A stretch of DNA of 64,000 nucleotides from Reichenbachiella carrageenanivorans (GCF_025639805.1 NZ_CP106735.1:1118001-1182000), one strand, 5' to 3'. Shown: positions 15,696 to 23,507, counted from the stretch's first letter. Notes: generated by a model from the letters alone, not told the origin. Numbers and translations are program-made.

Positions 15696-18104
15696 TCAAA
15701 ACTGTATCCTATACATAAGATCTGGGAAGAACCCTATTTGTTCCACTTCATTGATCTCGTCGGTCACTTCATTGTACCTTCTTTCATAGACATTTTTTCG
15801 GTTAGTTACATTTTGCAGGTCAATAAAAAACTGGTGCGACACATTTTTCTTAGCACTATTGATACGAACGCCCAGTTTTACATCCCAGCGGAAATAATCA
15901 TCATAGCGCAACGCATACGCTTGATTTTCGAATAGCACTTCTTCACCTCCATTGTTTCGAGTGCCGTCTAGGTCGATCGGCGTGTAGGGTTTGCCTCCCG
16001 ATGTGGTCAGTTTTGTGTCAAAAGTCCATGCATTTTTTTGTCCTCTGCCAAACTTCCACTCTTTACCAAAAAGCACATTGTACACAAAATGATTGTTGAA
16101 GGCCGTATTTCGTTGCACACCATCACTTCCTTCATATTTCGAATCGAATAGCGAGGCCGTCATGAGCAAATAATAACTATTGCTAAAGAATTTTTCGAGT
16201 GTCACTTCTGCTCCATAGTTTCGCCCTGTACCTTCATTCACCAAAGAGCCTCTTTCTTCAAATTCAAAATCAGCCCCTTCGTTGAGAATAGAGTAGCTAC
16301 TTGATACTTGCTCCACAGGCACATCAAAAAGATACTGGATATAGGTTTCCACTTTTAGTCTCCAACTTGGACTAAGGTTTCGGTCATACCCTAGCACCAC
16401 ATGATGACTTCTCGTAAACCCCAAATTATCATTAGTCATTTCGTACATCCCAGGAGAGACTTCTTCTTCAACAAATAAAATCGGACTTGGAACAGCCTGC
16501 GCATGTAAGCCATAAGCCAAACTCAAACGCTGGCGTGGGTCGAATTGCCAACTGATCGCTGCCCGCGGTTCTAGCGATCGTGCTCCCGTGTAGCTATGAT
16601 ATTGACTGTGAAGTCCGCCAGTAACACTCAAATCATCTGTGATATTATACTCCGCTTGTGCAAACCCTTGTGACAGGATGTACTGGTCATTGAAATTCCT
16701 AACCAAGTGAAAGTCATCGGGAACTCCATCACCATTGCTATCAGGGATACTGGCTTGATTGTCTCTATCCTCCGCAAAAAAATTGGCATCGTACAGCTCT
16801 GCCACCACGCCCGCTCGAAGCGACCATCGAGCATCAAATTTTTTGTTTAATGTAGAGCTAAACGTATATCTGTTTTCGGTGTTTTGTACATTGGTGGCGC
16901 GATAAGACTGCTGTACATCGCCATTGGTATCTCTGATGAGGTTGTCTTGTTTGTAATTTCCGTAAGTGGACGATACACCAAGTATTGTTTTGATATAAGT
17001 GGTCTTATTTAATCGAATCAAATGTGAAAGCCCTATAAGCCCCAAAGCATTGTCTATGTAAGCATCTTGATTAGGGTTTGCAAAAAGATCCGAATCATCT
17101 ATCTCATCACCCAAAAAATCGATGCCACTAAACCCACCAAGTCCGAAAAGTTCAAATCTCCCAATTTTCGTTTGTCCCAAGTTGGCCTTGAATGAAAAAT
17201 CGTGATAAATCGGCACCGCACTCGTACCTGTAGCGGCAAATCGTGCAATGCCATAGCGATAAGAGGCTACAAATGACGAATTCTTCTCACGACTGATTGG
17301 CCCTTCAGCCATAAATTCTAATCCCGAAAAAGCAGCTAACTGCCCCGTAAATTCATATTTATCTGTATTCCCATTTCTAAAATTAACATCAAAAACAGCA
17401 GCGTTCGCATTACCATACTCTGCGGGAAATGCCCCCGTCATAAAATCAGAATTGCGAAGCAAGTTTGTATTCAGCGCACTCACTGGGCCACCAGTAGAGC
17501 CTAGTGTATTATAATGGTTAACTGTAGCTACGGGCAATCCTTCTATTCTCCAAAGTAGCCCGCTAGGCGAATTGCCCCGCACCACGATATCATTTCTGGA
17601 ATCGTCGGGGGCACTCACTCCAGCGAACGACGCTGCCATTCTTGCCACATCATTTCTTCCTCCCGAATAGCGAGTGACTTCTTCCAAACTAAATGTTCGG
17701 GCACTTACTTTAGCCAATTCATTGATAGGTAAATCCTTGTTGGCATCAGCTGTAACTACAACCTCCTCCAAACTTCCTACAGATTCCTCCAATTTGACTT
17801 GCAGCACCACTTCTTTGCCGGCCGTCACCAATACATTAGGGATCGTCTGGTTTTTATACCCCAGGTATTGCACCATGAGCGTTTGCCTGCCTATCGGCAC
17901 ATTTTCTAATTTAAAATAACCATCCATATCAGCTACTGTACCCAGATAGGGATCTGATCCTATCAGGCCTACGGTAGCACCAAACAATGGATATTGTGCT
18001 TGGGCATCTAGTATTTGCCCTTTCACCGTTTGGGTTTGCGCTGTCGCTTTTAGACTCAATAGTGCGACCAAGAGGCCAAGCACTAGAATTAACTTTTTAT
18101 TCAT
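15696..18104 (-). CDS. TonB-dependent outer-membrane receptor with CarboxypepD_reg-like domain
   Basis: An 802-residue outer-membrane transporter driven by TonB. It has a signal peptide (MNKKLILVLGLLVALLSLKATAQ), a carboxypeptidase-regulatory-like beta-sandwich at about residues 27-112 (VKGQILDAQAQYPLFGATVGL), then EEVVVTAD, a TonB-box-like start of the plug domain, and the plug with RNDIVVRGNSPSGLLWRIEGLP and GAFPAEYGNANAAVFDV. The rest is a 22-strand barrel type ending in LMYRIQF with the aromatic final residue. Length is typical. Substrate unknown; no SusD-like or DUF4249 partner lies next to it. It is divergent from a LytS/LytTR pair across 234 bp, so that pair may control it. Confidence 0.93.
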   Translation of the reverse strand: MNKKLILVLGLLVALLSLKATAQTQTVKGQILDAQAQYPLFGATVGLIGSDPYLGTVADMDGYFKLENVPIGRQTLMVQYLGYKNQTIPNVLVTAGKEVVLQVKLEESVGSLEEVVVTADANKDLPINELAKVSARTFSLEEVTRYSGGRNDVARMAASFAGVSAPDDSRNDIVVRGNSPSGLLWRIEGLPVATVNHYNTLGSTGGPVSALNTNLLRNSDFMTGAFPAEYGNANAAVFDVNFRNGNTDKYEFTGQLAAFSGLEFMAEGPISREKNSSFVASYRYGIARFAATGTSAVPIYHDFSFKANLGQTKIGRFELFGLGGFSGIDFLGDEIDDSDLFANPNQDAYIDNALGLIGLSHLIRLNKTTYIKTILGVSSTYGNYKQDNLIRDTNGDVQQSYRATNVQNTENRYTFSSTLNKKFDARWSLRAGVVAELYDANFFAEDRDNQASIPDSNGDGVPDDFHLVRNFNDQYILSQGFAQAEYNITDDLSVTGGLHSQYHSYTGARSLEPRAAISWQFDPRQRLSLAYGLHAQAVPSPILFVEEEVSPGMYEMTNDNLGFTRSHHVVLGYDRNLSPSWRLKVETYIQYLFDVPVEQVSSSYSILNEGADFEFEERGSLVNEGTGRNYGAEVTLEKFFSNSYYLLMTASLFDSKYEGSDGVQRNTAFNNHFVYNVLFGKEWKFGRGQKNAWTFDTKLTTSGGKPYTPIDLDGTRNNGGEEVLFENQAYALRYDDYFRWDVKLGVRINSAKKNVSHQFFIDLQNVTNRKNVYERRYNEVTDEINEVEQIGFFPDLMYRIQF

Positions 18105-18135
18105 GGTTTGTGGTTTTGAATTTTTGATTACAACA

Positions 18136-18143
18136 CGAAACTA
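18136..18143 (-). promoter_or_regulatory. -7 box upstream of the TonB receptor gene
   Basis: Reads TAGTTTCG on the minus strand, one base off TAnnTTTG, 31 bp before the ATG. Confidence 0.4.
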
Positions 18144-18185
18144 GATGGTAGGCGATGGATCATAAGCTGAAAAAGAATGAACTGG

Positions 18186-18230
18186 GAAATTTTCATGACG
18201 AATCGGTGATAGTTCGAGATGAAAAATTTC
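18186..18230. promoter_or_regulatory. Inverted repeat in the receptor/two-component divergent spacer
   Basis: GAAATTTTCAT (18186-18196) and ATGAAAAATTTC (18219-18230) are inverted copies differing by one A/T, separated by 22 bp. The element lies between the divergent promoters of the TonB receptor and the sensor kinase. It could be a regulator site or a hairpin; function unproved. Confidence 0.4.
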
Positions 18231-18291
18231 ATACTCTCCGTAAAGTTGAACCCTTAATCACTCGGTTTCAGCAGGACAGATTCCTGTTTCA

Positions 18292-18299
18292 TAGTTTTG
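18292..18299 (+). promoter_or_regulatory. -7 box upstream of the LytS-type kinase gene
   Basis: TAGTTTTG, an exact TAnnTTTG match, 39 bp before ATG 18339. It overlaps an in-frame TTG at 18297 that would otherwise look like a start. Confidence 0.45.
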
Positions 18300-18338
18300 T
18301 CCGCCTTATTATGCCCCAAAAGAGCCTATCATTGTAAA

Positions 18339-19403
18339 ATGAAATGGCCAAGAGAAAAAGTGATCCGATGGACAGGGATACCATTCGTGGGTTTACTCAT
18401 GACATTTATCATCAAAGACCACAAACACGAAGAGCATTCGTTTATCATAAATGTTCTCGTATCTGTACTATTCACTGGTACACTTTGGAATGGTGCTGTG
18501 CTAATTATTTTCAAATTAAGGGACTTGATGCCCAAAGTTTCTCAAACGAATAAAAGGCTACTCATTACTTACTTATTCGTTTGCCTATTTATGGTCGTCT
18601 GTCCCAACCTCATACGACTCGCACTGGGTATTAGTACCTGGGAAGAAATTGTACAATTTAAAACCATATTCGCACACTCCGAGATCAATATGGTCGCTGC
18701 TTTTATGGTTTCTTCTATCTACGAAGGGGCCTATTTTTTCAGCAAATGGAAAGAGTCTTTTGCACTAAATGAACAGCTCAGAAATCAGCAAATACGAACC
18801 CAGTTCGAAGTACTACAAAATCAGATGAGTCCGCATTTTTTGTTTAATAGTCTCAACACGCTGACTACTCTCATCGCTGAAAATCCTAAAACTGCTATTG
18901 ATTTTACCCAGACACTATCGGAAGTATATCGCTATATTTTACAAAACAAAGAGAAAGAGCTCGTTCGGCTGAGCGAGGAGCTGGCATTTTCAGAATCATA
19001 TATCTTTCTGCTACAGATGCGCTATCCCGAAAACCTGACCGTACATTTTTCGATTGAACCCGCGCTGAAAAACCTATACATCGCACCACTGACCCTACAA
19101 ATGCTGATCGAAAATGCCATCAAACACAATGTCATTTCCAAAACAGACCCCTTGCAAATCGACATCTATGTGGAGCACGACAAAGACCTCATTGTCAAAA
19201 ACAATTTGCAGTTTAAAAAGACACTTGAAAAATCTACCAAAACAGGGTTGGCCAATATTCGCAAACGCTACCAATATCTAGGACACCGAGAAATAGAGGT
19301 AATCGTTTCTCAAAAAAACTACATGGTGGTCGTACCTTTGATCGAAATGTTGACCGAAGTAGAGTTTAGAAAAGAATTGGAAAATGAAAGTATTGATCAT
19401 TGA
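18339..19403 (+). CDS. LytS/YehU-type sensor histidine kinase
   Basis: A 354-residue membrane kinase. Four hydrophobic segments fill about residues 12-135 (for example FIINVLVSVLFTGTLWNGAVLIIF and LLITYLFVCLFMVVCPNLI). The His_kinase domain begins LQNQMSPHFLFNSLNTL, with phosphoacceptor H166, and an ATPase N box LIENAIKHN follows; the ATPase part is short and ends in a GLANIRKRY G-box, normal for this class. The start is ATG 18339; a longer frame begins with TTG inside the -7 box. The response-regulator gene overlaps the 3' end by 20 bp, so the two are an operon and presumably cognate. The divergent TonB receptor is a candidate target. Confidence 0.92.
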   Translation: MKWPREKVIRWTGIPFVGLLMTFIIKDHKHEEHSFIINVLVSVLFTGTLWNGAVLIIFKLRDLMPKVSQTNKRLLITYLFVCLFMVVCPNLIRLALGISTWEEIVQFKTIFAHSEINMVAAFMVSSIYEGAYFFSKWKESFALNEQLRNQQIRTQFEVLQNQMSPHFLFNSLNTLTTLIAENPKTAIDFTQTLSEVYRYILQNKEKELVRLSEELAFSESYIFLLQMRYPENLTVHFSIEPALKNLYIAPLTLQMLIENAIKHNVISKTDPLQIDIYVEHDKDLIVKNNLQFKKTLEKSTKTGLANIRKRYQYLGHREIEVIVSQKNYMVVVPLIEMLTEVEFRKELENESIDH

Positions 19404-20145
19404 AGATGAGGCTCCTGCCTTTCGGCGCTTACAAAAACTGCTAGAAGAAATCGACCCAGATATAGAAATCGTAGAAGTATTCGACGGTATAAAAGAATCC
19501 GTAAAGTGGCTCAATCATCACCAGTGTCCAGATCTTATTTTTATGGATATTCAACTCAGCGACGGGCTCGGTTTTGAAATCTTTGAACAAACACAAATAT
19601 TAAAACCCGTCATATTCACTACTGCTTTCGACGAGTATATGCTCAAAGCTTTTAAAGTAAACAGCATCGATTATCTACTCAAGCCAATCAACAAAGAAGA
19701 CCTACAGCGCAGCCTCGACAAGTACCGCCATTTAAAATTACAATTTAGCGAAAGCACCCCCCCAACCATACAGGAGTTAATAAAAAACATCCGATTAGAT
19801 GACCGTAAATTCAAATCTAGGTTTTTGGTGAAAATGGGAGAAAAAATGATGTCGGTAGAAACCGAAGACATTCTTTGCTTTATGGCCAAATCTGGATTAG
19901 TCTATTTGCTCACCAAAGGCGGTAAAAAATACCTAATGGATCAAACCCTCGACGAAATCATGAGAGAACTAGACCCCGACAAATACTATCGTGCCAACAG
20001 ACAACACATCCTAAATTATGCCGCCATAACAACCATACACAAATTTGGCAAAAGCAAACTGCTCGTAGAAACCACCTTCGACCACGACGAACAAATCATA
20101 GTAAGCAGTGAAAAAGCGACTGCCTTTAAACAGTGGCTCGGATAA
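19384..20145 (+). CDS. LytTR-family response regulator
   Basis: A 253-residue transcriptional regulator with an N-terminal receiver domain (VLIIEDEAPAFRRLQKLL; phosphoacceptor D55 in LIFMDIQLSDG; switch residue region FTTAFDEYMLKAFKVNSIDYLLKP) and a C-terminal LytTR DNA-binding domain from about residue 140 (KSRFLVKMGEKMMSVETEDI, YYRANRQHILNYAAI). LytTR domains bind paired direct repeats; none was assigned here by eye. It overlaps the kinase gene by 20 bp and is the last gene of the pair; the sulfite reductase leader region starts after it. Confidence 0.94.
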   Translation: MKVLIIEDEAPAFRRLQKLLEEIDPDIEIVEVFDGIKESVKWLNHHQCPDLIFMDIQLSDGLGFEIFEQTQILKPVIFTTAFDEYMLKAFKVNSIDYLLKPINKEDLQRSLDKYRHLKLQFSESTPPTIQELIKNIRLDDRKFKSRFLVKMGEKMMSVETEDILCFMAKSGLVYLLTKGGKKYLMDQTLDEIMRELDPDKYYRANRQHILNYAAITTIHKFGKSKLLVETTFDHDEQIIVSSEKATAFKQWLG

Positions 20146-20192
20146 AACCCGTTGAGTGTTTCATATTTATTATCACATTCTGTTGCAAATTC

Positions 20193-20206
20193 GTTAATAT
20201 ATTAAC
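20193..20206. promoter_or_regulatory. Perfect 14-bp palindrome upstream of the sulfite reductase leader
   Basis: GTTAATATATTAAC is a perfect palindrome ending 50 bp upstream of the -7 box at 20257. Position and symmetry suggest a regulator binding site, but it is AT-rich and the regulator is unknown. Confidence 0.4.
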
Positions 20207-20240
20207 TAGTGCCTTTACTTTTTGTCAAAAAAAGACACTA
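20207..20240. promoter_or_regulatory. Imperfect dyad upstream of the sulfite reductase leader
   Basis: TAGTGCCTTT (20207-20216) and AAAGACACTA (20231-20240) are inverted repeats of 10 bp with one mismatched pair and a 14-bp spacer. No T run follows it, so it is not a convincing terminator for the upstream regulator gene; it may be a second operator or a weak RNA hairpin. Confidence 0.35.
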
Positions 20241-20256
20241 AACCAAATTTCCCAAC

Positions 20257-20264
20257 TATCTTTG
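20257..20264 (+). promoter_or_regulatory. -7 box of the predicted cysteine leader and sulfite reductase transcript
   Basis: TATCTTTG matches TAnnTTTG exactly and would start transcription near 20269, about 48 nt before the leader peptide ATG. No TTG is found 17-23 bp upstream, so the promoter may depend on an activator binding the palindromes just upstream. Confidence 0.5.
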
Positions 20265-20316
20265 AACCCTGACTAATTTATCTTCGTTGAAGAGTTCATT
20301 CTATCAACGTAGTGTA

Positions 20317-20436
20317 ATGAACAAAACAACATTAAATATTATCTCAATGGTGAACATCTTTAGGATGTGTTGTTGCTGTATGAATGCATATAGTGGGAGA
20401 TATACATTTAATGAATTATTGATAAGAAGAAGTTAA
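20317..20436 (+). CDS. Predicted cysteine-rich leader peptide (attenuator uORF), 39 residues
   Basis: ATG 20317 to TAA 20434-20436 encodes 39 residues whose centre reads FRMCCCCMNAYSG, with four consecutive Cys codons (TGT TGT TGC TGT, 20368-20379, residues 18-21). Cys is a rare amino acid, so a run of four placed in the leader of a sulfite reductase/siroheme operon is a strong sign of a sensing peptide. The ATG lies 52 bp downstream of a -7 box, and a terminator hairpin (20458-20494) lies 21 nt after the stop codon and ends before the sulfite reductase ATG. A ribosome that stalls for lack of Cys-tRNA would leave the segment at 20395-20400 free to pair with the terminator. The peptide itself probably has no other function. 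Translation is not proven. Confidence 0.72.
   Translation: MNKTTLNIISMVNIFRMCCCCMNAYSGRYTFNELLIRRS
20373..20396 (+). promoter_or_regulatory. Predicted pause hairpin over the cysteine codons (segments 1:2)
   Basis: Bases 20376-20382 (CTGTATG, including the last Cys codons) can pair with 20387-20393 (CATATAG) around the loop AATG, seven pairs including one G-U; G-U pairs may extend it to 20373/20396. It would be opened by a ribosome stalled on the Cys codons. Pairing found by eye only. Confidence 0.45.
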
Positions 20437-20470
20437 TCAACATAACAATAAGACATTAAAAGCCTCTCCC
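20395..20470 (+). promoter_or_regulatory. Predicted antiterminator pairing (segments 2:3)
   Basis: GGGAGA at 20395-20400 is an exact complement of TCTCCC at 20465-20470 in the 5' arm of the terminator; T20394 and G20471 add a G-U pair. Forming it would consume the core of the terminator stem and allow read-through into the sulfite reductase gene. The helix is short (6-7 pairs), so folding energies need to be computed. Confidence 0.45.
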
Positions 20471-20494
20471 GAGAAATCAGGAGAGGCTTTTTTA
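20458..20494 (+). terminator. Leader terminator ahead of the sulfite reductase gene
   Basis: AAAAGCCTCTCC (20458-20469) pairs perfectly with GGAGAGGCTTTT (20480-20491); the top of the hairpin can close further as GA-GAAA-TC after a C/A mismatch. T20488-T20493 form the U tract. It ends 24 bp before the ATG at 20518 and lies 312 bp after the previous gene, so it makes no sense as an ordinary end-of-gene terminator; it fits a conditional leader terminator. Confidence 0.82.
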
Positions 20495-20517
20495 TTGGAC
20501 TAAAATCAGAATATACC

Positions 20518-22641
20518 ATGCAAAGTTTTAGATCAGAACTTGAAAATTTAGAAAACCCAGTTGTCCAAAAAGACATCATTGCCCTAGCAGACAAAATCCA
20601 AATGTTCCGCGAAGGAAAAATCGACCCTGACAAATTTAGAAGCCTACGGTTGGCTCGTGGTGTCTATGGTCAACGTCAGCCTGGCAACCAAATGGTACGA
20701 ATAAAGATACCATTCGGTAGACTCTCAGTAAAGAAACTCAGAAGAATCGCTGATATTTCAAATGAATTTGGCGGTGGCAACCTGCACGCCACCACGCGTC
20801 AGGATATCCAAATCCACTATGTGAGCTTGGATCGTACACCTGAGCTTTGGGCCAAACTGGAGCAAGATGATTTGACCGTGAGAGAAGCTTGTGGCAACAC
20901 GCTCCGAAACGTAACCGCCTCTCCTGTAGCTGGAATAGACAAAGACGAACCATTTGACGTATCTCCATATGCCTATGCCGTCTATGATTACTTCCTCAGA
21001 AATCCTGTTTGTCAAGAAATGGGTCGCAAGTTCAAGATCTCTTTCTCATCAAGCGAAAAAGATACAGGGATCTCATTCATTCACGACATTGGGTTTATCC
21101 CAAAAGTAAAAACCGAAAACGGTCAAGAAGTTCGTGGTTTCAAAGTCATGATCGGCGGTGGACTCGGCGCACAACCAGTAGCAGCTCAAAAAGCCTATGA
21201 TTTCTTGCCTGAGGACCAAATCATTCCTTTTGCAGAATCTCTATTAAGAGTCTTTGATCGCTATGGCGAAAGAAAAAGAAGAATGAAGGCACGTTTCAAA
21301 TTTCTTATTTCTGAAATAGGCATAGACGAAGTCATGAAACTAGTCGAAGCCGAAAGAAAAGCACTCAGCACTCAGTCTTACCCAATCACCAATACACTGG
21401 GTCAGCCAGCGTTGCCAGAAAAGCTTGGCTTCTCTGACAAAGCCATCAATGATCTCGAAAAATACGAAGCTTGGAGAAACACCAACGTTTTCGAGCAAAA
21501 GCAAGCAGGCTTCTACGGTGTATCTATCAAATTACCAAATGGCGATATGAATTGGGAAAAAGCACATGCCTTCGGGGATGTAGTATTGAAATATGCTGCA
21601 GACGATATTCGAGTAACGGTAAATCAAGGATACATCTTAAGGTATGTAAAAGAAGAAAGCCTAAAGTCTCTATTCGTAGAACTTGACGCACTAAATCTTG
21701 CCGACCCAGGATTCAACAGCACTGGCGACATCATCGCATGTGCTGGTACAGATACTTGTAACCTTGGCATATCTAACAGTACGCGAGTAGCGCTAGAGCT
21801 AGAAAAAGTAATAGAAAAAGAATTTCCTGAATTGATCAAAAACAACGACCTCCACATCAAAATTAGTGGATGTCCCAACTCTTGTGGCCAACACGCATTA
21901 GCGTCTATCGGCTTTCACGGGTCTTCTTTGAGAAACAAGGTGAATAAAAAAACTGTTCCTGCAGTACAGGTGCTACTGGGTGGCGGACTTGGCAAAGACG
22001 GCGATGGTTTCTTAGCAGAAAAAGTGATCAAAGTACCAAGCAAGCGTACGCCAGATGTACTTAGAGTGCTCTTCAACGACTATGAAGACAACAGCAACGA
22101 TGGCGAATACTATTATGATTACTTTAGAAGACAAGGCAAAGACTACTTCTATCAATTGCTGAAATTTTTGGCCGATATGGAATCTCTACAGCCAACCGAT
22201 TATATCGATTGGGGTAAAGAGGTACAGTTCGAAGTAGAAACAGAAGTAGGCGAATGTGCCGGTGTAATCATCGATTTGTTTTCTACCTTGATGTATGATG
22301 CAGAAGACAAATATAAGTTGGCTCAAGAGGCCTTCGACGGAGGTAGTATTGCAGATTCAATTTACCATACTTACAACGTATTTATCAACGGTGCCAAAGC
22401 ACTCCTCATCGACAAAGGCGTGACCGTAAATACTCAAGTAAGTGTGATGAAGTCTTTTGAAGATGAGTTTGGTCAAGATTTCAATGCCTTGACTGGAGGG
22501 TCATTCAAAGATTTTGTTTTGAGAATCAACCAAAACGAACCTACTGAAGCATTTGCGACAGCTTATAGAGAAGATGCTGGTAAGTTCCTTGCTAGAATCA
22601 AAGAAGTACAGAAAACGCTGTTGGTAGAAGAGCCAGCATAA
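20518..22641 (+). CDS. Siroheme [4Fe-4S] nitrite/sulfite reductase with C-terminal HEPN-like domain
   Basis: A 707-residue enzyme that most likely reduces sulfite to sulfide (or nitrite to ammonia) with siroheme and a [4Fe-4S] cluster. Two ferredoxin-like half-domains are seen in the first half (RLARGVYGQRQPGNQMVRIKIP; then NLHATTRQDIQIHY; TVREACGNTLRNVTASPVAG). The cluster/siroheme ligands are C408, C414 (CAGTDTC) and C452, C456 (CPNSC). The last 170 residues or so, after RQGKDYFYQLLKFLAD, are a helical domain (GECAGVIIDLFSTLMYD; ADSIYHTYNVFINGAKALLI) that looks HEPN-like and is absent from plain sulfite reductases. Siroheme genes follow directly, and a Cys-codon leader precedes it, which together favour the sulfite reductase role. 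Confidence 0.9.
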   Translation: MQSFRSELENLENPVVQKDIIALADKIQMFREGKIDPDKFRSLRLARGVYGQRQPGNQMVRIKIPFGRLSVKKLRRIADISNEFGGGNLHATTRQDIQIHYVSLDRTPELWAKLEQDDLTVREACGNTLRNVTASPVAGIDKDEPFDVSPYAYAVYDYFLRNPVCQEMGRKFKISFSSSEKDTGISFIHDIGFIPKVKTENGQEVRGFKVMIGGGLGAQPVAAQKAYDFLPEDQIIPFAESLLRVFDRYGERKRRMKARFKFLISEIGIDEVMKLVEAERKALSTQSYPITNTLGQPALPEKLGFSDKAINDLEKYEAWRNTNVFEQKQAGFYGVSIKLPNGDMNWEKAHAFGDVVLKYAADDIRVTVNQGYILRYVKEESLKSLFVELDALNLADPGFNSTGDIIACAGTDTCNLGISNSTRVALELEKVIEKEFPELIKNNDLHIKISGCPNSCGQHALASIGFHGSSLRNKVNKKTVPAVQVLLGGGLGKDGDGFLAEKVIKVPSKRTPDVLRVLFNDYEDNSNDGEYYYDYFRRQGKDYFYQLLKFLADMESLQPTDYIDWGKEVQFEVETEVGECAGVIIDLFSTLMYDAEDKYKLAQEAFDGGSIADSIYHTYNVFINGAKALLIDKGVTVNTQVSVMKSFEDEFGQDFNALTGGSFKDFVLRINQNEPTEAFATAYREDAGKFLARIKEVQKTLLVEEPA

Positions 22642-22655
22642 TTTTAGAAACAAGA

Positions 22656-22692
22656 TATAAGATTTAAGGACCTTCATGCCTTGAATCTTATA
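22656..22692 (+). other. Intergenic hairpin between the reductase and SUMT genes
   Basis: TATAAGATTTAAGG (22656-22669) pairs with CCTTGAATCTTATA (22679-22692) over 14 positions with one G-U, loop of 9 nt. No T run follows, so it is not a typical terminator; it might be an mRNA-stabilising hairpin or a remnant of a dispersed repeat. Confidence 0.55.
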
Positions 22693-22723
22693 CCTTGACT
22701 CTCAAAGTCTAAATAATATAAAA

Positions 22724-23494
22724 ATGGAAAATCCAAAAGTTCCAAGGTTGACATTAGTGGGTGCAGGCCCTGGAGATCCAGACCTGATCACGCTCAAAGG
22801 CATCAAAGCATTGAAAGCTGCAGATGTGGTGTTGTACGACGCACTAGCCAATGAAGAGCTTTTGGATTTTTGTGGCTCTCATGCCAAAAAAGTATTTGTA
22901 GGCAAGCGTGCTGGGTTACACCATTACCAACAGCACGTCATCAATCAGATGATTGTGGATCACGCCATCAAATATGGCCATGTAGTCCGCCTAAAAGGAG
23001 GCGACCCTTACGTATTTGGTCGTGGACATGAGGAATTGCAATTTGCCGAAAAACACGGACTACTCGTAGATTTGGTGCCTGGTGTAACTAGCTCCATCTC
23101 TGTGCCCGCACTCAACCAAATCCCGCTGACCCGAAGAGGCATCAACGAAAGTTTTTGGGTGATGACTGGCACGACCAAAAGTGGACAACTCTCATCAGAT
23201 ATCGCACATGCAGCCAAGTCATCGGCGACAAGTGTAATCCTCATGGGTGTAAAAAAATTGCCTGAGATCTTAGAAATATATACGCAAAGCGGAAAAGCCA
23301 ATACTCCCGCAGCAATCATCCAAAATGGATCCAGGCCAGATCAAAAAATGGTGATCGGCCATGTCGCCAACTTACAAGAATTGGCAATAAAAAATAATAT
23401 TGGGTCTCCTGCTATTATAGTGATCGGAGAAACTGTAGCTTTAGGTAAAGAAAAGCTAAACAACACCTTGGATCAAATTGAATGGTCCTCATAA
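22724..23494 (+). CDS. cobA: Uroporphyrinogen-III C-methyltransferase (SUMT)
   Basis: SUMT adds two methyl groups from S-adenosylmethionine to uroporphyrinogen III to make precorrin-2, the first step toward siroheme. The 256-residue protein starts with LTLVGAGPGDPDLITLKGIKAL (the VGAGPGDPxLLT signature), has VRLKGGDPYVFGRGHEE (second SAM signature), VPGVTSSISVPALNQIPLTRRG, and VILMGVKKLPEI. Length is normal for the single-domain form. Stop codon is 13 bp before the next gene, precorrin-2 dehydrogenase, so the pair makes siroheme for the reductase upstream. Confidence 0.95.
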   Translation: MENPKVPRLTLVGAGPGDPDLITLKGIKALKAADVVLYDALANEELLDFCGSHAKKVFVGKRAGLHHYQQHVINQMIVDHAIKYGHVVRLKGGDPYVFGRGHEELQFAEKHGLLVDLVPGVTSSISVPALNQIPLTRRGINESFWVMTGTTKSGQLSSDIAHAAKSSATSVILMGVKKLPEILEIYTQSGKANTPAAIIQNGSRPDQKMVIGHVANLQELAIKNNIGSPAIIVIGETVALGKEKLNNTLDQIEWSS

Positions 23495-23507
23495 ACACCC
23501 CAAAAAG

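Noticed and set aside
18155..18337. 60-codon frame in the receptor/kinase spacer
   Set aside because: No signal, family or promoter; it covers the divergent control region and the -7 box of the kinase gene.
20207..20240. Dyad as an end-of-gene terminator of the LytTR gene
   Set aside because: No T tract follows on the plus strand and the arms are imperfect.
22656..22692. Hairpin as a terminator inside the siroheme operon
   Set aside because: The sequence after the stem is mixed (CCTTGACTCT), with no U run.
23478..23507. Ten-codon extension of the precorrin-2 dehydrogenase from a TTG
   Set aside because: It overlaps the SUMT gene end, lacks family support, and an ATG follows at 23508.
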